A stretch of DNA of 21,553 nt from Bacteroidales bacterium UBA1680 (GTDB lineage: Bacteria > Bacteroidota > Bacteroidia > Bacteroidales > UBA932), in NCBI GenBank assembly GCA_002320605.1, contig DCKG01000003.1, positions 1-21,553 of the forward strand, given 5' to 3'. Under the pieces are notes generated by a model. It was not told the DNA's origin. It did not search any database and saw only the letters and a list, made by a program, of their open reading frames with translations. Every line of letters begins with the position of its first letter. Position 1 is the stretch's first letter. Positions 14,656-21,553 of the stretch are shown piece by piece. Position numbers and translations under genes: made by a program.

Positions 14656-17600
14656 TTAGAATGAAAGATTTATTCCGAAGGTGTAAGATTTAAGCATAGG
14701 GTAGGCATAACCTTCGCCGACTCCGGAAAGCCCGGAAGAATCTCCTCCGAAATCAGTATCTCCTGAAACGATTCCTTCAGGATCGAACATGTCCGTATGC
14801 TTGTAGAGAGGAGACCACGTGAAGAGGTTTTCCCCTGAAAGATAGAATTTCACCTTGTTCAGATGAACTTTCTTCGTAAGTTTCTCCGGAAGAGTGTAGG
14901 AAACGGTCAGGTTCTTCAGACGAACGTACGCCGCATTCTGCAGGTAGTAATCGTTCTCGTAAGAGAGAGGTCCTACGTTACGGTTCGCTGCATAAGCCAC
15001 TCGGCGAGTCCAGTAAGGCTTCTTGTCCGCATTTGTAACTGTCCAGTTCTCCGTGCCGTAGTCTACGTGAACATAATTGTTGCCTGTCTGATCCTTAAGC
15101 AGGAAACCGTAAGGCCTGTTGTACATTCCATAAAAGAAGCCAGACTCATTGGCTGGATACCAGTCTCTGTGCCCGACGCCTTGGAAGAACACGCTAAGTC
15201 CGATGCCGTTCCAGTCGAAGTCGAAATTCAGGCCAAACTGGTAATGAGGCGTCTCATTGCCTATTATGTCCAGGTCCCCATGATCTGAAAGCGTGGCGGC
15301 GCCTGTCGTTATTTTGCCATCTCCATCAAGATCGATGAACTTAAGGTCTCCGGCAAATGCCTGGAAATTATTTCCGTTCTTGTGGAAAGTGTCCTTGGTA
15401 TAATTATTTGCCTCTTCGTTAGAAAGGAAATATCCATCCGTGCGGAAGCCCCAGATGTCCCCAAGCTTCTGATCCTTGTAGGCAGCTGCATAGATGTTGC
15501 CGTTAGGGTTGTTGTACTTGCGGACCCATGTATTGCTGTCCCAGAGGCTGCCCTTGACGCTGTAGGTAAGAGGCTTGCCATAAATCTTGACTTGGTCTCT
15601 CCAGGAAAGAGATATCTCCCATCCTTTGGTTTCCAGCTTGCCATAGTTGCCTCTTGGAGCGCTGGCTCCGAAGACGCCAGGAAGCTCTGGGCCAGGGATG
15701 ATAACGTCGGTGTTGGTCCTGACATAGTAATCGCCAGAGAACGAAAGCCTGCTCTTCAGGATATCCCAGTCAAGTCCGATGTCGTAAGTGGTGACCTTCT
15801 CCCATGTCAGGTCGTCAGGGACGATGCTAGGGGTCGAGGTGTAGGAAACCTTCTGTCCGTCGAACAGCATGCCTGATTTATTCACGCCCATGGTCTCAAG
15901 GAACGTGTATGGGCTTATGTTGGCATTTCCAAGAGTTCCGACATTTGCGCGGATCTTGAAATTATCGAGCCATCCGTCAGACCAGTCCATGAACGGCTCC
16001 TCAGAGAGCCTCCAGCCGACAGATGCCGAAGGGAAAAATCCCCACTGCTTGTCTGTCGGGAACTTAGAACTGCCGTCGTACCTGGCAGCGACCTCAAAGA
16101 TATAACGCTTAAGGAACGTGTAGTTGACGCGGCCGAAAGCACCTGCAATGGAATAGTCTGAGCTGTAGTCGTCGAATGAGTCATCAATTCCGTCCATAAG
16201 CTCGTAGCTTGGCAGAGAGTCATAGAGAATACCCTTGCGCTGCACTCTGAAGTTGGTGTACTTATTGTTCTCCATGTTCCAGCCGCCCACAACGTTGAGG
16301 TCATGATTCTCGCCAAGTTTAGGAGTCCATGTGGCTACGATGTTAGTAGACCAGTAATTAGTGTTGTTTCTCCACCGAGACTTATAGGAATCTTCCTGCT
16401 TGATGCCCTCCGTAGTCTTGCCAGGAGCCATTGAATATTCCGAAGGAGTCCTTACTCGATCTTGCTCAAACCTTCTTGCCTTGTAGGAGAAATCGCCCCT
16501 AACCTTAAGAACGTCCTTGATGAGCTGAAGCTCAAGTCCTGTAGTGGTAACGAAGTTGATTGAAGAAGACTCCTGATAGTCATCCCCTTCCATGAATCTC
16601 CAGTAACCGGTGTCCTCGCCCCAGCGAGTATGAGTCCCGTCAGGGTTCGTAGGCACGAACAGAGGCTGTCCTCTATGCTCGATGTTCCTAAGGAACGGCA
16701 TGTCGTAAGCGAAAAAAGGCTGATTGTAATAATCCTTAAAGAATGAAGTATTGTTGTCAATCGTGACCCAGTCGGTGAGCTTCACCGCTGCTTTCTGGCG
16801 AAGATTGTAAGTCTCGAAGTTCTCGTTGCCAATCTTATAGATGTTGCCCTGGCCATAGAACCTTCCAGACAAAGAATATGATATCCTTTTGCTTGCGGCG
16901 TTAATGCTCAGATTGTGAGTCTGAGAATAGTGACGTTTCGTATAGAAAAGTTTCAGCCAGTTGGTATTGCCATAATATTCATAGGAACCTTTGTCATTGA
17001 CGACAACTGGATTTGCATAGCCGTTCGCGGCATGCTCCTTCAGCCTTTCATAGTAAGCCTCGGAGAATGTCCCTGAAATATTGTTGACTGCATTCGGGAA
17101 AGTTCCTGAAGAAGTAGGGGTCCTATCGTTGCCAGTGAAGAAATCTACGAAGGCAGTAGCCCACTCAAGACCATCGGAAACAATGTGATCCTCCCACTTG
17201 ATGATACGCTGGTTCATCGTGAACGCAGTGCTGTAATTCACGCTCATCCTGTCGGTCTGAGGCTTCTTCGTCGTGACCAGAATCACGCCGAATGCGCCCC
17301 TGGCCCCATAGACTGATGCAGAAGCCGCATCCTTGAGAACGGCAACAGTTTCAACATCATCAGGATTGACCTGCGAAAGAGACCCTTCTACGCCATCTAC
17401 AAGCACAAGAGCACCTGTGCCTGTGCCAATGCCACGAGTAGCGCCGGAAGCACTTCCTGCCGAAGATCTCGTCCTATAGGAATTGCTGTTTCCTCTGATG
17501 TGGATTACTCCCGAATGGTTAGGCTTACCATCTATCTGCACGATGTTAAGTCCTGCAATCTGTCCTTGGAGCGTTCTCGTGATGCTTGGATTAATGCGGT

Positions 17601-18012
17601 CTTCCAGAGCCTCTCCAGAGAGGTTCTCGACAGCGCCGACAAGCTGAGTTTTCTTCAAAGTACCATAACCTACGACGACAGCCTGGTCGAGAACCTCGTG
17701 ATCCTCTTCCAAAGCGAAATCGATGACTTTGCCACGACCTACTACGGTCTCGATTGTCTTGTAACCAAAAAGTTGGCAGACCAATGTTTCACCTTCCTTG
17801 GCCTGCAGAGAATATTTGCCATCTGCTCCAACAGCAATGCCTCTCGTAGATCCTTTGACCATGACGGCGGCTCCTGGAACTGGCTCGTGACTCTTGGCGT
17901 CAGTAACAACGCCAGAGATGATGTTTGTCTGAGCATACAAGCCTGTGACCGAGAACAGTACCAGAATCGTAGCCAGCAAACACTTCACAATTAGTTTTGC
18001 ATTAGTATTCAT
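14656..18012 (-). CDS. SusC/RagA family TonB-dependent outer-membrane transporter
   Basis: The 1118-residue protein starts at ATG 18012 with a Sec signal (cleavage near YAQ, residue 28). Domains: a carboxypeptidase-D regulatory-like domain (about 30-115, ISGVVTDAKSHEPVPGAAV... GADGKYSL); the plug (about 118-255, VVVGYGTLKKTQLVGAVE ... LVDGVEG ... VLKDAASASVYGARGAFGVI); and a 22-strand barrel ending in SYTFGINLSF with the terminal aromatic required for BAM assembly. The plug holds a Gly/Ser-rich insertion (RSSAGSASGATRGIGTGTGA). There is no N-terminal STN domain, so direct anti-sigma signalling through this receptor is not expected. It is the first gene of the operon with susD and the phosphoesterase. 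Confidence 0.95.
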   Translation of the reverse strand: MNTNAKLIVKCLLATILVLFSVTGLYAQTNIISGVVTDAKSHEPVPGAAVMVKGSTRGIAVGADGKYSLQAKEGETLVCQLFGYKTIETVVGRGKVIDFALEEDHEVLDQAVVVGYGTLKKTQLVGAVENLSGEALEDRINPSITRTLQGQIAGLNIVQIDGKPNHSGVIHIRGNSNSYRTRSSAGSASGATRGIGTGTGALVLVDGVEGSLSQVNPDDVETVAVLKDAASASVYGARGAFGVILVTTKKPQTDRMSVNYSTAFTMNQRIIKWEDHIVSDGLEWATAFVDFFTGNDRTPTSSGTFPNAVNNISGTFSEAYYERLKEHAANGYANPVVVNDKGSYEYYGNTNWLKLFYTKRHYSQTHNLSINAASKRISYSLSGRFYGQGNIYKIGNENFETYNLRQKAAVKLTDWVTIDNNTSFFKDYYNQPFFAYDMPFLRNIEHRGQPLFVPTNPDGTHTRWGEDTGYWRFMEGDDYQESSSINFVTTTGLELQLIKDVLKVRGDFSYKARRFEQDRVRTPSEYSMAPGKTTEGIKQEDSYKSRWRNNTNYWSTNIVATWTPKLGENHDLNVVGGWNMENNKYTNFRVQRKGILYDSLPSYELMDGIDDSFDDYSSDYSIAGAFGRVNYTFLKRYIFEVAARYDGSSKFPTDKQWGFFPSASVGWRLSEEPFMDWSDGWLDNFKIRANVGTLGNANISPYTFLETMGVNKSGMLFDGQKVSYTSTPSIVPDDLTWEKVTTYDIGLDWDILKSRLSFSGDYYVRTNTDVIIPGPELPGVFGASAPRGNYGKLETKGWEISLSWRDQVKIYGKPLTYSVKGSLWDSNTWVRKYNNPNGNIYAAAYKDQKLGDIWGFRTDGYFLSNEEANNYTKDTFHKNGNNFQAFAGDLKFIDLDGDGKITTGAATLSDHGDLDIIGNETPHYQFGLNFDFDWNGIGLSVFFQGVGHRDWYPANESGFFYGMYNRPYGFLLKDQTGNNYVHVDYGTENWTVTNADKKPYWTRRVAYAANRNVGPLSYENDYYLQNAAYVRLKNLTVSYTLPEKLTKKVHLNKVKFYLSGENLFTWSPLYKHTDMFDPEGIVSGDTDFGGDSSGLSGVGEGYAYPMLKSYTFGINLSF

Positions 18013-18384
18013 TAAAAAGTTGCCTTAGTCTGTAAATAATAAGGTTTCCGCACATTGCGGCGTAAAATCAACCCCTTCTAACTAATACATGTGCCTAAGC
18101 TCAACTGATTTATGAATATTATATAGTCATTATTTTCCTTCCCAGTATCTTTCCGTTTTTCGTTTTAATGGTTGCGAATTCGAACAAAAATAATTTCGAA
18201 ACTACTTCGCAACGATGTTTTTTGATTTCGTTTGCAAAATTAAAAATAAAAATTTGAAATTAATGCATCGTTTTAGTTTTTTTTGCTACATTTGCCTCGT
18301 AAAATCAACCGGGCCGAAAAGGCATCTTCCAATTCATGCGTCTCTGCTCTGAAAACAAAGCTTTATTAAACACGGAAATTCAAC
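18013..18384. promoter_or_regulatory. Divergent regulatory region between susC and the FN3 lipoprotein
   Basis: A 372-bp AT-rich region. Contents: a 13-bp direct repeat cgtaaaatcaacc at 18061-18073 and 18298-18310; a small hairpin ccgca-cat-tgcgg (18048-18060) next to the first copy; on the minus strand TAATTTTG (18242-18235) and TATTTTTG (18192-18185), both matching the -7 consensus and candidates for susC; and on the plus strand TACATTTG (18287-18294) for the lipoprotein. None has a clear -33 TTTG at standard spacing, which suggests activator dependence or weak promoters. SusC leader length would be about 165-220 nt. Confidence 0.5.
18287..18294 (+). promoter_or_regulatory. -7 element candidate for the FN3 lipoprotein gene
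   Basis: TACATTTG matches TAnnTTTG; predicted start near 18301, inside the second copy of the 13-bp repeat. Leader about 84 nt. Confidence 0.45.
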
Positions 18385-21300
18385 ATGAAATCAATCAGAA
18401 TCCTTTGCGCGTCACTAGCAGCAATAGCGATGGTCTTTACGGGATGCAAGGGCGACGGCACTTTTACTGGCGTCGACAAATCTCTTCCCGGCCCTATTGA
18501 CCTTGTCTATGACGATGTCCTTTCGACAAGCGATGCGCTTGTGGTCAATTGGAAAAAGGGTGAGACAGTCGCCGCAGGAGCGACATCATATACCATACAG
18601 TTGGCTGATAGCGACACCAGTTCAGTGAACCAATATGGCGGGCTTTCAGCTATCATACAAGCTGACGGAGACATGTCCTATACTTTCTCTGGTCTCTCTC
18701 CGTATAAATTGTATTACGCTAGAGTCAGGGCGAACTATCCAAAGTCCGTTTTCTCGGACTGGGTCTATATCACCCTAGGCAACGAGAACAAGAAATATGC
18801 TACCGAGCTTGGTTATGGCATCGTGGACCCATCTTTACCGTCCATCGACAAGATAACCTACGACGGTGCAATCTCTTCCGATGTCTCCATGGGCTTCAGC
18901 CTCGATGCCAGATCTGCGACATCTGCTTCTGCGAACAATCTGCTCATCCTCTTGGACAGCAAGAAATCTTCTGTCCCAGATGTGACGAACCAGGAAGTGG
19001 CAAGTGCCACCTCGACAATATTCACCGACCTTCCGAAAAAAAACCGTTATTTAGTCCGCGGTCGCGCCGTCTACAATGTGACGGGTTACACAGTCTACTC
19101 TCCTTGGCTCAAAGTCACAGAAATGGTCGATGACCAAGCCTTATCGATCTACGAGGTCGGACACGGCCCTGTCGCAGAAGTTCCGCCTGTCGCAAAATTC
19201 ATGAAGGCGACTTCTTCCACTTTGGCATTCCAGTGGTCCTCCAATGACTTCTCCGATGTGAACGCCGACATCTCCACCCCTTATACCATCGCCCTTTATG
19301 CAGATGAAGCCTGCTCAGACCTCATCGTATCATGGGATATTGAGGCAAATCAAGATGATGGCATATCCAGCGGCGTCCAAGTCATTTACGGCGAGGGCCA
19401 GACTCGCTTCCTGTTCTCCGGCCTTGATCAGGCAAAGACTTACTGGATGAAAGTCACGGACAACAACACCGAGCTTACGAGCGAGGCCGTGCCTGGAACC
19501 ACGGAGGCGTTCAATGTAGTCCGAATCTCCGATAGCAAAGCCAACGTAGGCGATGTCATTCTCGCCGAGGACTTCTCCGAACTTATCTGGGGCGGTGATC
19601 TTGTCATGGGCTATCCGGGATACTCATCGACAAAGAGAAGCTCTCTAGATTCGTTCCTGAAGGCAACAGGCAAGCATCCTACCGCAGACGATCATTACAA
19701 GCTTGTCCAGCCTTCCAACGAAATGGGACTGTTCAACACATTGGCGGCTGCGATTCCTTCATCCCGTTTGAAAGTCTGGGGAGCCATCAATGAAGGCCCT
19801 GCGAACTCTTATGCTTTAGGACGTCCTGGTTACGTGAAACTCGGGGCAAGCAGCTACATGGTCGGCCTTGCGACACCTGCGCTTTCTTCCCTTCCGGGAA
19901 CTGCCACCGTGAAGCTCACGTTCAAAGGTGCCCGCTACGAGTCGGATGCGACTACGGCTGCCGTGTACCTGATCAGTTCCTCAACGATGGGCGAGCAGAA
20001 CGTACTCACCGTCGGAGCATCCACGCAAGTGGCTAAATTCACGCTGCCATCTAAATCAGGTGCATGGCAAGACTACTCTTTCGAGATCGAGAATGTCACT
20101 CCTGCCAGCAGGATAGCCATCGGAACGACGCGCGAAGACGGGTCTACCCCAGGAAAGACACAGCACAGGATGTACCTCGACGAAGTACAGATACAGCTCA
20201 TCTCTGTCGGCGGATCAGTCATTTCCCTCTCAGCTCCGAAGATAAGCGAGGTTAATGCCGCTTCTGACAAGATTACGGTATCTTGGGAAACCGTCGAGCA
20301 CGCTAGCGGATACTCAGTTGAATACAAGAAATCTTCCGATGCTGATTGGACAGTGGCAGGGACTACTGACCAGCTGACTTACGCTATCACAGGACTTGAG
20401 CCTTCGACTTCTTACGACGTGAGGGTTCAGGCCACCGCTTCAGGGGACAATAAATCTGAATATTCCGAAGTCAAGACCGTCTCCACCACCGAGGCTCCGA
20501 AGGCCATCAGGCAGAAAGGGACCTATGTCTCCGCTACCCAGATCGGCGTAGAGTGGTCTGAAACCGATTTCGCTGACTACGAGGCCGATTATGAGAACAC
20601 CTACACTGTCGCCGTCTACTCTGACGCCGCCTGCTCCAAGGTAATCTATGGCTTCTCCGGAATTAGCAAGTACAAGGACACTAAGGGCAATGATTTGTAT
20701 CTCTGGCTTTGGAGCGGAAAAACCGCTTCCGAAAAGTGTCCTTCATTCCTCTTCGCCGGACTCAATCCTTCGACTGATTACTGGGTGAAGGTGACCGATG
20801 AAACCAAGGGACTAGAGTCTGTAGCAAAGTACACCACCGAGGCTTCCAAGGTCGTCACGCTTCCTACAAGCGCGGCTGCCGCTGGTAGCGTCATCCTCTA
20901 CGAGGACTTCGGGCAGTTCCTATTCGGCGGAGAAAGCGTAAGGCAGTTCCCTGGATACTCAATGGCCAGCAGATCAAGCGTGACATCCATAGCAAATCCT
21001 TCTGGAATTATTCCGGCAACGACTGCTTCGGCAGACCCTTATCTCGTAACTCCGAACACGCACATGGCATTGTTCAAAACCTTAGGGAACGCCGTAGGTT
21101 CGACCAGGCTGGACACATGGGCAGATTGGGTTGAAGCCAATGACCATGGTGCCATGTGCATCGAGAATGGATGCATTAAGGTTGGAGCGAGCAAGAAAAC
21201 CGGTGACATAGTCACCCCTGAACTTTCCTGCCTGTCCGGAACAGCCACGATTGAGGTTCAGTTCGATGCTGCTCCTTATAGGGAAGGCATTGGTGGAACG

Positions 21301-21553
21301 AAGGATCCGTTTGAGGGAAGAGTAGATGTGTTCACCGGCGCAGAAGTCAGCTCGCACAGCCTGCCTGTCGCAACCTCTCCGGCAAAGACCGTTGAGTGGA
21401 CACTTAATGACAAGTACGAGTGGCAGCATTTCACTATCACTCTCACCGGAGTGACCGCTAACTCTAGGATTGGCATCGGCGCCAACAGGAAGGATGCCAG
21501 CGGACAGGTCAGAATGTACCTTGACAACATCCAGCTGAAAGTCGTGAAATACG
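18385..21553 (+). CDS. Large fibronectin type III lipoprotein, partial (runs off the window)
   Basis: An uninterrupted frame from ATG 18385 to the window edge gives at least 1056 residues with no stop. It starts MKSIRILCASLAAIAMVFTG with lipobox Cys21, so it is an outer-membrane or surface lipoprotein. Layout: FN3-like domain 1 (about 34-132); an FN3-like domain 2 (about 150-255); module A (about 263-612); a clear FN3 domain (613-703, KITVSWETVEHASGYSVEYK ... YDVRVQAT); module B (about 704-1056). Modules A and B are duplicates: each has an FN3-like half and a beta-rich jelly-roll-like half with an EDF..L..GG......PGYS segment and a closing YLD(E/N)(V/I)Q. It is divergent from susC and shares its regulatory region, so a substrate-binding role for the same system is inferred. 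It could instead be an adhesin; no enzyme motif is seen. Confidence 0.85.
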   Translation, partial: MKSIRILCASLAAIAMVFTGCKGDGTFTGVDKSLPGPIDLVYDDVLSTSDALVVNWKKGETVAAGATSYTIQLADSDTSSVNQYGGLSAIIQADGDMSYTFSGLSPYKLYYARVRANYPKSVFSDWVYITLGNENKKYATELGYGIVDPSLPSIDKITYDGAISSDVSMGFSLDARSATSASANNLLILLDSKKSSVPDVTNQEVASATSTIFTDLPKKNRYLVRGRAVYNVTGYTVYSPWLKVTEMVDDQALSIYEVGHGPVAEVPPVAKFMKATSSTLAFQWSSNDFSDVNADISTPYTIALYADEACSDLIVSWDIEANQDDGISSGVQVIYGEGQTRFLFSGLDQAKTYWMKVTDNNTELTSEAVPGTTEAFNVVRISDSKANVGDVILAEDFSELIWGGDLVMGYPGYSSTKRSSLDSFLKATGKHPTADDHYKLVQPSNEMGLFNTLAAAIPSSRLKVWGAINEGPANSYALGRPGYVKLGASSYMVGLATPALSSLPGTATVKLTFKGARYESDATTAAVYLISSSTMGEQNVLTVGASTQVAKFTLPSKSGAWQDYSFEIENVTPASRIAIGTTREDGSTPGKTQHRMYLDEVQIQLISVGGSVISLSAPKISEVNAASDKITVSWETVEHASGYSVEYKKSSDADWTVAGTTDQLTYAITGLEPSTSYDVRVQATASGDNKSEYSEVKTVSTTEAPKAIRQKGTYVSATQIGVEWSETDFADYEADYENTYTVAVYSDAACSKVIYGFSGISKYKDTKGNDLYLWLWSGKTASEKCPSFLFAGLNPSTDYWVKVTDETKGLESVAKYTTEASKVVTLPTSAAAAGSVILYEDFGQFLFGGESVRQFPGYSMASRSSVTSIANPSGIIPATTASADPYLVTPNTHMALFKTLGNAVGSTRLDTWADWVEANDHGAMCIENGCIKVGASKKTGDIVTPELSCLSGTATIEVQFDAAPYREGIGGTKDPFEGRVDVFTGAEVSSHSLPVATSPAKTVEWTLNDKYEWQHFTITLTGVTANSRIGIGANRKDASGQVRMYLDNIQLKVVKY

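Noticed and set aside
18336..18384. Upstream ATG frame at 18336 running into the lipoprotein gene.
   Set aside because: It is in a different frame, lacks signal character, and the ATG at 18385 gives a clear lipoprotein signal.

Overview
This window looks like a chromosomal segment of a gut- or rumen-type member of the Bacteroidales. The evidence is a SusC/SusD outer-membrane pair, a DUF3244-type small secreted protein, a membrane-anchored TPR/helix-turn-helix regulator, Bacteroidetes-type promoters (TTTG, about 20 bp, TAnnTTTG) and AT-rich leaders without Shine-Dalgarno sequences. Genus cannot be fixed from the sequence alone. No tRNA, rRNA, CRISPR array or transposase gene was recognised.

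Left part (1-3700), accessory in character and visibly AT-richer: on the minus strand lie a predicted 47-residue lipoprotein, a DUF3244-like secreted protein, a 589-600 aa TPR membrane regulator, and a truncated 6-bladed beta-propeller gene with a probable upstream frameshift. A 13-bp perfect inverted repeat sits beside the broken propeller gene.

Middle (3800-9250), core metabolism: acyl carrier protein with its own terminator and a tandem repeat over its promoter; a two-gene operon of an archaeal-type sn-glycerol-1-phosphate dehydrogenase homologue and a GlpT/UhpT-type organophosphate transporter, 4 bp apart; a divergent mannitol-1-phosphate 5-dehydrogenase gene with a textbook Bacteroidetes promoter; and a PnuC-type vitamin-precursor transporter converging on it.

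Right part (9290-21553), envelope and nutrient uptake: a Tat-exported Gfo/Idh/MocA oxidoreductase, followed by a hairpin-rich intergenic block in which the last 27 bp of the oxidoreductase coding sequence are repeated 152 bp downstream. Converging on this is a three-gene operon, SusC - SusD - calcineurin-like phosphoesterase lipoprotein, which suggests uptake of a phosphorylated or phosphodiester-containing substrate. Divergent from SusC is a very large lipoprotein, cut by the window edge, with fibronectin III domains and two copies of a ~350-residue module. SusC, SusD, the phosphoesterase and this lipoprotein could form one surface acquisition system, but no glycoside hydrolase, sensor or ECF sigma factor is present in the window.
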